Source: Pseudeuparius sepicola (lineage: Eukaryota > Arthropoda > Insecta > Coleoptera > Anthribidae). From it: a stretch of DNA of 64,000 nt. A program made the position numbers and the translations under genes. Positions within the stretch are counted from its first letter, which is position 1. Each line of letters begins with the position of its first letter. The DNA lies in the NCBI GenBank assembly GCA_963920635.1, contig OY987303.1, positions 50,343,223 to 50,407,222 on the forward strand. The letters run 5' to 3'. Below, in pieces: positions 35,301 to 42,199 of this stretch. The notes under the pieces were generated by a model. That model did not search any database, was not told the origin of the DNA, and was given only the letters and a program-made list of their open reading frames with translations.

Positions 35301-38191
35301 GTCTGTAACTAGAAATGTTACATATTTTAAATTTATATATATATTCTTTATTTTTGTTTTACCTTATCTCTTATCTCTTATATTATACTTTTTTAATCAA
35401 GTCTTGGGGTCTTGTTTTCAAGGTCTTTTCACAAGCAATCGAATGGCATTTAAAAAATGACCATATATGCTCGGTCATTTGCCATCTATAAATACCCCCT
35501 ATATATTTGTGTATCGAATCTTTGCACGCCATCCACGGCCCTCATAAAATAAACTGGACTGCCATTGGGCCCTAGTCCCTCTACCAATTTTTAGCCATCC
35601 GGCAGAGGGCGCTGGCGCCTGCCTGGATAGCCGCCATATTGGGCCTATTTTAGTGGATTTAGTGTGCATTCTAGGGAAGAAGTGAAATTCCATATTGTAA
35701 ATGGACATCTAACAGACAATGACGAGTGGGGCCAATATGGCCGACCTTTCGGTGGGACATATACAGTGTCTCACGTAATAGTGAAACAACCTTATAACTT
35801 CTTTAATTTTTAACCGACCAGAAAGAAATTTTTACCAAAGTTAGATGACACTGTTGGCTACTTATGTCCAAAAAATTAGTTGCCTACTCCACAGTCAAAG
35901 CCACCTGCGATGCCACAATCGAGGCTAAAAATCCGAAAGTCATATTGGGCATTTTTTCTTAATAAAAAATACTAAAAAAAAGTTGTTCAGAATCGATCCA
36001 GAACCATAAATCCAAAATTATGTCAAAATAAAAAAAATATTAAATAAAAAAATAGCAATTTAATAATTTCCTGTGTTTTAAAAGTATTCCATGGAAGTTT
36101 TGAACGACAATAGACATGACAGCAAACAACTTGTCTATTGGGAAAACAGTCCAGTTTATTTTACGAGGGCTATAACACCTTCACTTTGAGTGGTGCAGTT
36201 GACCATTCAATTATTTTGAGGGGATTCCACTTGACTCGCCAGATGATGCATTTAAAATTACTATTTTGCTCAATTTTGACACCCTGCAGAAAGGAACTCC
36301 TTGTATATTTTTTGTTCCAATTTGGAATGTGGTGGTTTTGGGGTGTCCTGATTATCGCTTAAAAAATCGCCGAAGGCCAGGCTTTCCTAGCAATGCCAAA
36401 CCAATACTTCACAAAAGATGAACTTTTAGGGGTATATCTAAAAAAAATTGTCTCGTTCAATTCCCTCAGCCTACTTAGATTTTTAGGGGTGTCCCCAATG
36501 AATAAAGAACCCCAGGAAGGAAGGAGTCAAAAATGCTCGAATGTGTCCAATAAATTTCAATATATTTTAAATAGAAGAAGCGAAAGTTAACCTCAAATTT
36601 TTTAAATTTTTTATAACAACACGTTTTGGAAGGGTTTCCCTCCATAAGATATCTGCTGTGTGTGTGTGTTTTTTTTCTTATTTCCTTTCATTAATGGGTA
36701 AAAGAAGTGGTATAATATGGAATTACTTCCATGGAATTTGCAAATTCTGCAAGAAGACTTATCTTAAACATGCTACACGCATGACGAAGCACATCAAAGT
36801 ATGCACAAAGTGTCTCTTATTAGTTTTATTTAAAATTTTAAAAACATATAACATATAAATAATATATCGTTTTAAAGCTCTACTTAAATCCAATAGGATG
36901 GTGATGTTTTTAGCTTATTTTATAAATGTGATAAATGTCCGGACATATTACGGACACATTGGCTGGACATTTCTCTGAAAATAAATGTCCGGACATTTCT
37001 CTGAAAATAAATGTCCAGACATTTCTCTGAAAATAAATGTCCGGACATTTCTCTGAAAATAAATGTCCGGACATTTGGCAACTCTAATTTTTTTAAATAC
37101 GGACCTGGACCTGTATGACACGAAATATTTTTAAAATGTTTTGAGACAATTATACTGAAAATTCCTTTTTTTATATTAATTTTTTCTAATGCGGCCCGAT
37201 ATTTAATAATAAGAAGTCTAAATATGAATCAGTATTGTCAACAATTTAACTTACAACTTATCTTTCCCTCTACCATCTTCTATCTTCGTCTTTTTCAAGC
37301 AAACGATACTAACTTTCCTTTCAGTTCAACACATTAGAATAGTTCGACTACCACTTCTTAGCTTGCTCTACGTGTATGCATATGGTTGGAACTAATCGAG
37401 AGCAACTTGTGCAAAAAAAGTTCCATAATATTGAAACAGAACAAACTTGGTTGCAAATGATTGAGGATTGTTTTTTTTTTCAGATATCTGTCACAGAAAA
37501 GAAATCTAATCGCACATGGATAATCAAAACTGACGATAGAGCAACACCGCATATATTCAACATATCCAGAGGTGGAATATACTCACTAAAAATGCGTGTA
37601 AGCAATCCAGAGGCGAAATATTCAAAACCAGTGACTTACACGGCGCCCGAAATTCCCCCACCAATAGAAATCACTGTTTTCCCCGAGAATAATGGCAGCT
37701 TCATCGTATTTTGGCAAGACACGTTGGAGGTCGAAGAATCCGGACCCCACAAATACGAAGTTTTAGTTCAAGAAGGCGACAATCTGACAGAAAGTAGTGC
37801 AATGAAGTTTGTGGTCGATAAACCACCGTTCATATACACAAACACGTCATCACAGATGTACACGTTTGCAGTCAGGGTGAAATCGGACAACGGATTGAGC
37901 TCGATGATGTCGGGATTGATCAGCAAACGAAGCGAGGCCGTGCAACTCGAAAATCCGTCAAATATGGCAGCTATTTTAGTCCCGACTTTGCTGGCCCTGT
38001 TAGTTCTGATGGCGATCATAGTATTTTTGGTGGTGAGACATAAGAGGCTGGAGAACAGCTTCACGCGATTCGCGAATTCCCACTACGACACCAGATCGGA
38101 GGCGGCTACTTTCGACGACACCAGTCTAGAAGAAGAGGAGAGTCCCAGGATCGTGGGATTCTCGGACGACGAGCCATTGGTGATCGCCTGA
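2070..38191 (+). CDS. SORL1: Sortilin-related receptor (SORL1/SORLA/LR11 orthologue), 3' part, 13 exons
   Basis: A type I sorting receptor that carries cargo between Golgi, endosomes and the cell surface; the assignment rests on domain order and tail. Visible exons (+): 2070-2395, 4461-4577, 6016-6209, 9631-9914, 18196-18366, 18430-18603, 24548-25046, 27669-27880, 28123-28392, 28644-28712, 31875-32060, 32113-32366, 37484-38191. They encode the propeller end, an EGF-like module, nine LDLR-A repeats (vertebrate SORL1 has eleven), six FN3 domains, a TM helix and a tail with FANSHY and an acidic [12 protein letters not shown] terminus, which is close to vertebrate SORLA tails. All junctions keep phase except 28712/31875. 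The VPS10 domain lies upstream of the window. Introns are packed with transposons. The LDLR family alone could give class A repeats, but FN3 domains plus this tail point specifically to SORLA. Confidence 0.93.
2466..3964. mobile_element. Family A copy 1: long-inverted-repeat element, CAGGGTGAG termini, TA-flanked
   Basis: The left arm begins CAGGGTGAGTTTTTTTTCG after TA. The right arm ends in the reverse complement before TA. Arms are about 490 bases and can be followed through shared landmarks (gttaaatgggg, cagccatggaat). The spacer of about 400 bases holds ggtcacctt repeats. Termini plus a TA duplication fit the Tc1/mariner superfamily. No transposase seen. It fills nearly the whole intron between SORL1 exons at 2395 and 4461. 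Confidence 0.85.
4461..4577 (+). CDS. SORL1: SORL1 exon: LDLR-A repeats 1/2
   Basis: Acceptor caatttgcag/atgcg and donor actggag/gtaagt. It encodes [16 protein letters not shown], the calcium-binding half of repeat 1, then [18 protein letters not shown] of repeat 2. Both ends split the W-R codon in the same phase, the usual exon unit of these repeats. AT-rich codon use. Confidence 0.93.
4783..5523. mobile_element. Family A copy 2
   Basis: Same termini as the copy at 2466, with shorter arms and spacer. The left flank reads tg instead of ta; the right flank is TA. The inverted arms share gttaaatgggg and the TTGAATGCTCAATCTAATGC stretch. The short open frame in each arm is not conserved between copies. 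Confidence 0.85.
6016..6209 (+). CDS. SORL1: SORL1 exon: LDLR-A repeats 2/3
   Basis: Acceptor aattttag/gtgtgac and donor tgtaaac/gtaagc. It encodes [16 protein letters not shown] (end of repeat 2) and a complete repeat 3, with CTADQFPC and the acidic [16 protein letters not shown]. It ends in phase 1 just after the first cysteine of repeat 4. Confidence 0.93.
7133..8351. mobile_element. Family B: long palindromic element, CAGGGTGTTC termini, TA-flanked
   Basis: Left end CAGGGTGTTCACTTTTAAG after TA. Right end is the reverse complement before TA. Arms of about 390 bases match closely (both contain ttgatttgt, gtgttcac, the CCCTATATACCAAATTTG stretch), around a central region of about 460 bases. 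Inserted inside the 6256-8944 element. Confidence 0.85.
8446..8780 (+). repeat. Possible tRNA-derived SINE
   Basis: It starts ggggccgcggtggcgtcgct and has a B-box-like ggttcgaggca near 8520, with an AT-rich body downstream. The A-box is poor and no clear tail is visible. It lies inside the 6256-8944 element. Confidence 0.3.
9010..9616 (+). mobile_element. Non-LTR retrotransposon 3' fragment, same type as 1-1866
   Basis: The open frame 9167-9466 corresponds to the last part of the connection domain ([19 protein letters not shown] compares with FVFRLLNGQVTCHELLGKI in the 1-1866 copy). The tail is a run of TAAA units at 9587-9614. 5' truncated, as usual for non-LTR copies. It ends about 14 bases before the SORL1 exon at 9631. 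Confidence 0.8.
9631..9914 (+). CDS. SORL1: SORL1 exon: LDLR-A repeats 4 and 5
   Basis: Acceptor gccttccag/ccgacg; donor gagaag/gtaggg. It encodes two class A repeats, [16 protein letters not shown] and [16 protein letters not shown], followed by a proline-rich linker. Very GC-rich third positions. A retrotransposon A-rich tail ends only about 14 bases upstream of the exon, so nearly the whole native 3' splice-site region beyond the last bases has been replaced. Confidence 0.93.
10635..12119. mobile_element. Family I copy: inverted-repeat element with TTCATGAATTAATTCATGAA ends
   Basis: Left end GCCTGTTTTACACTGGCAATT. The right end carries the inverted ttcatgaattaattcatgaa words and aatgtaaaaca. 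Both subterminal regions hold repeated, partly palindromic catgaattaattcatg words. The interior matches the inverted copy at 40729-41635 (ttatttatgtattccgctgcc). It is split by an 8-bp-TSD insertion at 10992-11698. Confidence 0.7.
10992..11698. mobile_element. 707-bp element with CACATACC termini and 8-bp TSD
   Basis: Flanked by GCAGCAAC at 10984-10991 and 11699-11706. Left end CACATACCCATATAATACAT; right end is its near reverse complement (...TATATAGGTATGTG). The related copy at 40729 is uninterrupted at this point. The 8-bp duplication suggests hAT. No transposase frame seen. Confidence 0.8.
12122..12297. other. Retrotransposon 3' untranslated part
   Basis: AT-rich, between the family I element and the reverse-transcriptase remnant. 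No frame. Confidence 0.4.
13237..13778. repeat. GC-rich repeat segment bounded by 26-bp direct repeats
   Basis: The 26 bases at 13237-13262 (agacaaataataaacatag...) recur exactly at 13753-13778. Between them lie many copies of gaggcgaat / attcgcctcg words and two copies of ATGCACACGAATGTTTCGAC (near 13613 and 13677). Element type not identified. Confidence 0.55.
13779..14618. other. Intron, nothing recognised
   Basis: AT-rich SORL1 intron sequence without clear frames, tails or inverted repeats. Confidence 0.5.
14622..15870. mobile_element. Family H copy 1: ACCCTTGTTTATGG element, split by a nested insertion
   Basis: It starts ACCCTTGTTTATGGATACTC and ends CCATAAACAAGGGT, flanked by AAT on both sides (14619-14621 and 15871-15873). 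Without the 14755-15771 insertion it matches the 265-base copy at 34944-35208. Confidence 0.8.
14755..15771. mobile_element. Family G copy 1: hAT-type non-autonomous element, 8-bp TSD
   Basis: Ends CAGGGACTCTTTAAAATAAG and the inverse of CATGGACCCTTTAAAGTAAG. Flanked by GTTTTAAC at 14747-14754 and 15772-15779. Interior matches the copy at 59315-60242. CAGGG termini with an 8-bp duplication fit the hAT superfamily. No transposase frame seen. Confidence 0.88.
15874..16744. other. Intron, mostly unassigned
   Basis: One short stretch at 16327-16361 starts tacagtgtgaccc and ends gatcaccctgta. It may be the remnant of a CAGGGTG-type element; otherwise unassigned. Confidence 0.4.
16745..17250. repeat. 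Inverted-repeat element (MITE-like)
   Basis: About 37 bases at 16750-16786 (aaccaaggttagtttatagg...) recur inverted at 17210-17247. The spacer is unique and AT-rich. Exact ends and duplication not resolved. Confidence 0.5.
17884..18105. mobile_element. 222-bp TA-flanked MITE
   Basis: Termini CAGTTGTGGCCAATTTGAAC and the inverse of CGGCTGCGGCCAATTTGAAC (26-bp TIR, few mismatches), TA at both flanks. Tc1/mariner-like size and duplication. It lies 90 bases before the SORL1 exon at 18196. Confidence 0.8.
18196..18366 (+). CDS. SORL1: SORL1 exon: LDLR-A repeat 6
   Basis: Acceptor gatcgatag/aatggc and donor tcacag/gtattc, 57 codons, phase 0 at both ends. It encodes [15 protein letters not shown] and [16 protein letters not shown], then a Ser/Pro-rich linker. 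The acceptor is a weak match with a poor pyrimidine tract. It is chosen because the upstream reading frame has a stop immediately before it and the phase fits. Confidence 0.87.
18430..18603 (+). CDS. SORL1: SORL1 exon: LDLR-A repeats 7 and first half of 8
   Basis: Separated from the previous exon by an intron of only 63 bases (18367-18429). Acceptor tgactgtag/gaagc and donor atacct/gtgagt, 58 codons. It encodes [24 protein letters not shown], then [16 protein letters not shown] of repeat 8, which is completed in the exon at 24548. Confidence 0.92.
19155..20305. mobile_element. Family C: nested palindromes, CAGTGTGTCCC termini, TA-flanked
   Basis: Outer arms of about 110 bases: CAGTGTGTCCCAATTTGATA and its inverse. 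Inside are two more inverted repeats side by side: 19265-19790 (ggggtaattatttcatggcc and its inverse) and 19786-20190 (ccaaacaacctcgtagatac and its inverse). It interrupts the retrotransposon at 18640-22376. No coding capacity. Confidence 0.82.
20877..21987. mobile_element. Family D: near-complete palindrome, CAGGGTGTCTC terminus, TA-flanked
   Basis: Arms of about 400 bases share landmarks in inverse order (tttcctataaacatgggtcc; agaaagttacagggtgat; aaatcggcaaaatgtg/ccccaaaac). The right end lost about 55 bases relative to the left. TA flanks. It interrupts the same retrotransposon. Confidence 0.82.
22381..24497. mobile_element. 2.1-kb element with about 30-bp TIRs, AATT duplication and a small spliced gene
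   Basis: Left end GGCGGTCCGGCGGGAAAAGT then ggtataagt. The right end, inverted, reads GGCGTCCCGGCGGGTAAAGT then ggtataagt. AATT on both flanks (22377-22380 and 24498-24501). Copies of an acttatacc / ggtataagt word with an adjacent ttttcccc-like tract recur just inside both ends. It carries no transposase, but carries the gene-like set of exons at 22955-24063. Confidence 0.8.
22955..24063 (+). CDS. Small spliced gene inside the TIR element (84 aa, unknown function)
   Basis: Three exons: 22955-23021 ([20 protein letters not shown]), 23282-23368 ([20 protein letters not shown]) and 23963-24063 ([20 protein letters not shown]), stop TGA at 24061. Both introns are phase 1 with GT-AG ends and good pyrimidine tracts. 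AATAAA follows near 24159. An acidic open stretch in another frame ([11 protein letters not shown], 24099 on) may be the original continuation after a frameshift. No family recognised. It could be the remains of a longer transposon protein left after internal deletion, or an accessory protein. Confidence 0.45.
24548..25046 (+). CDS. SORL1: SORL1 exon: LDLR-A repeats 8/9 and FN3 domain 1
   Basis: Acceptor gtttccag/cgcacg and donor ttggaag/gtgagg, phase 1 at the end. It encodes the end of repeat 8 ([16 protein letters not shown]), repeat 9 ([18 protein letters not shown]) and the first FN3 domain, with conserved W in KLHWW and Y in the [11 protein letters not shown] strand. Strongly GC-rich codons. 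A TIR-bounded element ends only about 50 bases upstream, at 24497. Confidence 0.93.
25381..25714. mobile_element. Family N copy 1: MITE with CCACGGCCCTCGTAAAATAA ends
   Basis: Left CCACCGCCCTCGTAAAATAA and right its inverse, flanked by GTACAT on both sides (25375-25380 and 25715-25720). An 8-base duplication, GGGTACAT, is also possible because of overlap with the terminus. The interior contains gcagagggtgctggcaccc. Confidence 0.8.
25960..26340. repeat. Foldback repeat with about 170-base arms
   Basis: Arms 25965-26138 and 26158-26335 are near-perfect inverse copies (tggtgattcaaca..., ttcgatctgtagcgag, actcacattttga), with a loop of about 20 bases. Edges not resolved to a duplication. Confidence 0.75.
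26341..27668. other. Intron, little structure
   Basis: A weak inverted pair, ctgatgtattaata near 26468 and tattaatacatcag near 26620, suggests a small MITE of about 165 bases. The rest is AT-rich without signal. Confidence 0.4.
27669..27880 (+). CDS. SORL1: SORL1 exon: FN3 domain 2, first part
   Basis: Acceptor ggttttag/gtattc and donor ttctat/gtaagt. It encodes [36 protein letters not shown], the standard FN3 pattern. The phase-1 join to the preceding exon makes a Gly codon; the 3' end is phase 0. Confidence 0.92.
28123..28392 (+). CDS. SORL1: SORL1 exon: FN3 domain 2 end and domain 3
   Basis: Acceptor ttattttttcag/gtaacc and donor gctcag/gtgagg, 90 codons, phase 0. It begins [18 protein letters not shown] (last strand of FN3-2) and continues with FN3-3 ([17 protein letters not shown] ... 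GAAYYAQ). Confidence 0.92.
28644..28712 (+). CDS. SORL1: SORL1 exon: end of FN3 domain 3 (3' boundary uncertain)
   Basis: Acceptor ttgtattgtag/gcgaat and donor gcatg/gtatgt give 23 codons beginning [19 protein letters not shown], a good last FN3 strand. The donor leaves phase 0, but the next recognisable exon needs phase 1. Either a short exon is missing between 28.7 and 31.9 kb or this donor is wrong. Confidence 0.65.
28713..30828. other. Intron, mostly unassigned
   Basis: 28815-29000 resembles 33770-33975 (gggacctcttagtttccttc, gaccacga/gg, ggatgatcc/ggatccc), so both belong to one unnamed repeat. No confident coding. A missing SORL1 exon may lie here. Confidence 0.4.
30829..31092 (+). repeat. 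Degenerate tandem repeat, unit about 125 bases
   Basis: Units begin atgggtatcaaacgaaagg, atgggtatcaaatgaaagg and atgggaatcaaat. Each carries a gtagaaaac.ataaggtga box and an aagatggcggatt box. About 2.2 copies. Confidence 0.7.
31110..31455. repeat. Inverted-repeat element (MITE-like)
   Basis: Arms 31110-31225 and 31351-31455 match inversely (aaaaacaagctttta, aacggataaaataagt, ttttcgttaagataattcaa). No transposase. Confidence 0.65.
31456..31874. other. Intron, nothing recognised
   Basis: AT-rich, with a short TA-dinucleotide run near 31826-31846. Confidence 0.45.
31875..32060 (+). CDS. SORL1: SORL1 exon: FN3 domain 4, first part (5' boundary uncertain)
   Basis: It encodes [30 protein letters not shown]. 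The donor after ttagaga at 32060 is gtaagt, phase 1. Two acceptors are possible: cattag at 31874 gives an extra [12 protein letters not shown] leader, and ggcag at 31910 gives a shorter exon. Both need a phase-1 upstream donor, which the exon at 28644 does not supply. Confidence 0.8.
32113..32366 (+). CDS. SORL1: SORL1 exon: FN3 domain 4 end and domain 5 start
   Basis: A 52-base intron separates it from the previous exon. Acceptor tttttcag/aaccc and donor gtacttg/gtgagt. It encodes [28 protein letters not shown] and then the start of FN3-5 (LEVSWESC). GC-rich, in contrast to the AT-rich exon just upstream. Confidence 0.92.
32367..33348. other. Intron, unassigned
   Basis: An open frame 32665-33105 exists but has no recognisable motif or coding bias. 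Degenerate gagcatttat words occur from 33240 and again after 34600, on both sides of the element at 33351-34595. Confidence 0.4.
33351..34595. mobile_element. TA-flanked element with CAGGGTTAACTATCACTTAG ends
   Basis: Left end CAGGGTTAACTATCACTTAG, right end its near inverse, TA at both flanks (33349-33350 and 34596-34597). It contains a GC-rich island (34080-34370) and a segment (33770-33975) resembling 28815-29000. No recognisable protein. Confidence 0.65.
34944..35208. mobile_element. Family H copy 2, uninterrupted
   Basis: 265 bases, ACCCTTGTTTATGG ... CCATAAACAAGGGT, flanked by ACT on both sides. It reads ggtagattttaatagtag where copy 1 carries the family G insertion. Confidence 0.82.
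35533..36170. mobile_element. Family N copy 2, with internal insertion
   Basis: It matches copy 1 (attgggccctagtccctc, gccatattg, cagtccagtttattttacga). An unrelated segment of about 350 bases starting cagtgtctcacgtaatag near 35765 interrupts it. Confidence 0.75.
36172..36360 (+). repeat. Family B fragment, diverged
   Basis: Matches the right arm of the element at 7133-8351 (gaggggattccac, attttgctcaa, ttgacaccctgcag, gtatattttttgttc, ggtgtcctgatta). Ends are lost. Confidence 0.6.
36693..36810 (+). pseudogene. BED zinc-finger remnant of a hAT-type transposase
   Basis: [20 protein letters not shown] continues with two cysteines and a C-terminal H-x3-C (HIKVC), the BED finger found at the N terminus of many hAT transposases. 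The frame then stops; no catalytic part follows. A second, shorter start of the same kind, [15 protein letters not shown], is at 34833-34877. Confidence 0.55.
36971..37080 (+). repeat. 26-bp tandem repeats with palindromic AATGTCCGGACATT
   Basis: Four units of ttctctgaaaataaatgtcc + ggacat in direct tandem. A degenerate start lies at about 36945. Each unit contains a palindrome centred on CCGG. Confidence 0.85.
37484..38191 (+). CDS. SORL1: SORL1 last exon: FN3 domains 5/6, transmembrane helix, sorting tail
   Basis: Acceptor ttttttttttcag/atatc, in phase with ...TSYL of the previous exon. It encodes the end of FN3-5, FN3-6 ([28 protein letters not shown]), a helix of about 23 residues ([20 protein letters not shown]) and the basic stop-transfer RHKRLE. 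The roughly 50-residue tail carries FANSHY, a retromer-binding motif in vertebrate SORLA, then the EEEES acidic cluster and a GGA-type acidic C terminus. Stop TGA at 38189-38191. Confidence 0.96.
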   Translation: MSVTEKKSNRTWIIKTDDRATPHIFNISRGGIYSLKMRVSNPEAKYSKPVTYTAPEIPPPIEITVFPENNGSFIVFWQDTLEVEESGPHKYEVLVQEGDNLTESSAMKFVVDKPPFIYTNTSSQMYTFAVRVKSDNGLSSMMSGLISKRSEAVQLENPSNMAAILVPTLLALLVLMAIIVFLVVRHKRLENSFTRFANSHYDTRSEAATFDDTSLEEEESPRIVGFSDDEPLVIA

Positions 38192-38570
38192 TGCTAGGTT
38201 TGAGGTTATGTATATAGGAACAGTGTAAAGATAGGTTAGGTTTATGCAAGCCAAAAAATAGTATTTACGATCGTCCGTGTTTTTGCTACCAATATTCTAC
38301 TATTACTATGCAAGGTGTCGTGACCATAATATTATAAAATTTTTGTAAGAATAAATGGGGGAGTCTAGTGACGAGAATTATATGGTTGTTGAGGTTATGT
38401 GGGGTATTTCTTGAATTTGTGCATGTTTTTCTTTAGTTTAAGTCGAGTTTCTGTGATAACGCGCCTCGGTTTAAGAGTAAATGGTCCTGTGTAGCAGAAC
38501 TTTGACTGTTACCTAAGTTTGTATGTACCTTTTAACGATTATTGAATAAAGTATTTCAGTTTTAAAGTTT
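38192..38570 (+). other. SORL1 3' UTR with poly(A) signals
   Basis: It follows the stop codon. AATAAA occurs in agaataaatgg near 38350 and again in attgaataaag near 38545. The second, followed by a T-rich stretch, is the likelier end of the transcript. Confidence 0.6.
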
Positions 38571-38975
38571 TTTTATTGCTCTCTACCATTCGTACTTTAA
38601 TTGTTTTTAAAAAATTCGTCACATCAATCAAGTGGCGCCACCTAGTTAAGTAGACAATAGCAAGTTGGCTGGTTAATTGATGTATAGGTCTCATTTTTGA
38701 GGGATAAAAATTGTCTTTAATTTTTCGATGACTACTGGTTTAGTTCAAATAATCTGCTAAGAGCACTGTGGCGGATCTGTTGAGTTTGTTGCGTAGGTAC
38801 GTAATTTTATTCATGCCGTAGTTCAACCAATTGTTCAAATATCGAAAAATTAACTGCTCTGCAGTTCTTCTCATTGCTTGTTATACATTTTAAGCTATTT
38901 CAGTTACGAGTTTGATGTTTAAACAACATGTTTGTGAAATTTGCAGTTCGATTTGTTACTGGATTTTGTTTATAC

Positions 38976-39185
38976 AGGGTGATCTATAGAAAATTGCACT
39001 TTTTCGGGGCGACTTCGGACAATATGAGGACCTATAGAAAAATGCTTGGTGGTCAGAGTTACCAGAACTATAACTCCGACAAGCTTGAAGAGGCAATAAG
39101 AGATGTGAATATGAAAAAAAGTAGCAGAAGCGGCTGAATTTTATAGTGTGCCAAAGTCCATAATTCATGCCATACGCATGATTCA
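38976..39185 (+). pseudogene. pogo/Tigger-like transposase N-terminal fragment, frameshifted
   Basis: A TA-preceded terminus CAGGGTGATCTATAGAAAAT is followed by a short frame, MRTYRKMLGGQSYQNYNSDK / LEEAIRDVN, and after a frame change AEAAEFYSVPKSI. This resembles a psq-type helix-turn-helix of pogo-like transposases. No DDE domain follows. Confidence 0.5.
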
Positions 39186-40728
39186 GATCACGGCCTAAAT
39201 CTCCCCAAGACCAACTTATAGAAAAAATCATACGATAACTATTTTGTAGCTTTTAATGATTTTTTGAGAGATTTTATAAGCATAAATTCTAAAATCATTC
39301 TTAAAAAAGATAAAGGATATAAAGTCAAAAAACTCCAGATATATCTTAAAATATAAATGAAAAACACTAAAATATAGACACACTAGTTTTATTGTGACTA
39401 AACAAATTACATGGCTTTGATTTAAACATTGTCAAAGTAGAGTTATGAAAATCTTAAATATTTCTAAAAATTCTTAAAACTTTAAAATAACAAACCCAAA
39501 CCCTAGATTAGGTATAGACCTGAGGCCATCTATAGCGCTATGCATGCTAATATAATAGCTACAAACGCAAAATATTGACTCCATTGAAACAAATAAAAAT
39601 GGGCACACAGTATGGACACTATTAGTCCAAGAGCCAGCCGCATGATTTCAATTCTAATAAGCTTATAGAATAAGATGTTATGTAAAATGTAGAAATGTAC
39701 TTGAAGCGAGTGGGTTGCCTCAGATAATATGGGCCCGATCATTGTTATTTAAAGAAGTTTCAGTTAATTTTTAATTTTTTAATAGGTACAACCCGTCCAA
39801 TGAACATATTTACTACTTTTCGAAAATCCGATATTTAACCAAATTTCCCGACTCCCGATTTCCAAGTTTCGAGAAACGGGACGGCTGTAGAATTCGCGAA
39901 ATTGACGGAAAATCCTGAGGAACCGCTCTTATAAATTGCGTTTTTTTTTCATTTTTTAATTTTTCGGGGGCACCGGAAACATCTGCACCTCACCTGAAGA
40001 CTTGAGGGAAGCTTTAAAAATTCCGACCCCAGAGCCCCGAGCCGAAATAACTTAGCTGTAGCTCGGCGAAAAAGGGCAATTTCTGACAGTTTACCGACTT
40101 TGGCTTTTAGGTGACGGGAAATGCCGGCCAATCACGTAAAAAAGATGCATCCCACCTGTGTTGGTAGTTTTTTTCGCCGAAAATCCTTGATAACTCGAAA
40201 ACGAGAAACAAGTTACCTGAAAAAGTTTCTTTAAATATGTTGACCCGTTCTCCGGCCATCTCGCCGTACCGTCAGATCTCCCGAAAAACGCATTTGAAAA
40301 ATTTTCCTGTGCATCAAGCGGTATAATGGCACTGGCTGTATAGCGGGACTCCGCACACAACTCGCGTCCCCGAGGTCCAGTGTTCAGTACTGGCATTTTT
40401 ATTATTAAATACATAAAAATTGAACTCTTGGCTGCAAACATGTTGGTATTCTCCAAATTATGAACTAGCCGAAAAGGCCACCAGAATACCAGAAAGTTTC
40501 ACATTGTTAATTCGACGTCTAAAAAAAAAGTAACGACGGTTCCATCAAGATATTCTTTCTGAGAGAAGCTCAAATTTTCATTCGAGGAGATTTTTGAAAT
40601 TAAATACACATCCGCCGCCACGACTACTTCAGAGGGCGTTGCAGGGGCCCCTGGTGCAGAGCAGTCCAAATCAAAAAGGTAGGCGATTAAGCTATTTTTA
40701 TATTTTGGTTAATCCAACATTTTATAAA
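39186..40728. other. Intergenic, unassigned
   Basis: Between SORL1 and GlcAT-I. A 121-codon frame at 40091-40456 (-) shows no family. 39840-40660 has somewhat raised GC and may be an unnamed repeat. Confidence 0.4.
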
Positions 40729-41635
40729 GCCTGTTTTACATTGACAATTTCTTCATGAATTAATTCACGACAAGTTCTATTTTACACTGATGAAGAAATT
40801 GATGAATTTTTTTGGCACCTTATGTCAGATTCTAACAAGATAATAAATAACAAAATTATTTTTTTGTGCTGCATTTCCCCTATTATCAGAACATATTTTC
40901 TAACCATATCCATCTTCATCTAAAGCATCTTTAACTACAGATTAAGTCTGGCTAGGAAGAGTAGTTGAAAATGCATTTGGCATTTTAGCCAAACGATTTA
41001 GAGTTTTTTTGACTACGATTAATATGAATGTGGAAAAAGTGCAAACCATAACATTAGAATGTTGCACATTACATAATTTTTGAGGCCCGAATGTCCGAGT
41101 TCCATCCTAGAAGAGCTTTATAAAGACTATATAATATTTCAATTTGGACTTTCTTACCAACCATGCTCACCGCAAGACATGCTTGCATTGCTGCCCGAGA
41201 GGAGTTTTGTGATTATTTCGTGAATGAGGGAGCTGTGCCTTGGCAGCGAAATACATAAATAAAACATTGTAACATTTCACACACTTTTTATCTAAGTACC
41301 TATATTATCGTTGGATGAGGATTATCTCTTCAGTCAACAATATTATCTTTAAAATTATGTACTCTCCTCTATTCCTGGTCTAATGTCTCAAACAAAAACC
41401 AGTATCAAAATATAACCTTCCTTGTGTTCAAATTTTCAATGTTGGTACTCCTGAAGTTCACGCAAAACTTGACGGAAAATAGAACATGCTCTAATTCGTG
41501 AAGTAACTTCATGAAGAAATTCATGAATTAATTCATGAAGAAATTGCCAGTGTAATACACGATTTTTTATATTAATTTGTCCTTGAAGTGACTTCATGAA
41601 TTAATTCATGAAGAAATTGTCAATGTAAAACAGGC
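40729..41635. mobile_element. Family I copy, opposite orientation
   Basis: It starts GCCTGTTTTACATTGACAAT and ends with its reverse complement. It contains the same interior as the copy at 10635, without the 707-bp insertion, and so serves as an empty site for it. No coding capacity seen. Confidence 0.75.
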
Positions 41636-42199
41636 ATAAGTAATCTTCGATCTACAAAAAAAAAATCTATAAGTCAAAGAAGAAGACCGACCTGCGGTTC
41701 ATTTTTCTCTATAAGCAGCTATCTAAGGCATTGTCCGCTAAGGTTTATTTAAACAATAATAAATTTTCCTAGCGGTAACTATACATCCAGACTTGCCACC
41801 ATCTTTCGCGCTGTATTTAACAGCGGAGGATTTTCGGGGCCTCGAAAATACGCCTATTGGATTTTTAAAGGACCATGGGCCTTCTTTCCGATGGTCCCTA
41901 TTTTGTTCTATAATCATATGAGAATAGATTTTTTGCCTAAAAATTGACCGAAACTTCTTTAAATAACATATAAATTGAGGCAACCTACTCGCCTCAAGTA
42001 AAGAAATATACTCTCTACATTTTAAACAACATTTTATTCCATAAGCTTATGAGAGTTCAAATCATGCAGCCGGCTCTCGTACTATATGTTCGCGTTGTTT
42101 TAGATGTCGCAGAGAGTTTGATTCTTGGCTATATTTAAATAACAGAAGTAACAACATTAATATTTCGGTGGAGCACTTAATATAAAAAGTAAGAAAGTA
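41636..42199. other. Intergenic, nothing recognised
   Basis: No frames with motifs and no clear repeat ends seen. Confidence 0.4.

Noticed and set aside
36945..37083. CRISPR-like array
   Set aside because: The 26-base units are direct tandem repeats without unique spacers, in a eukaryotic genome.
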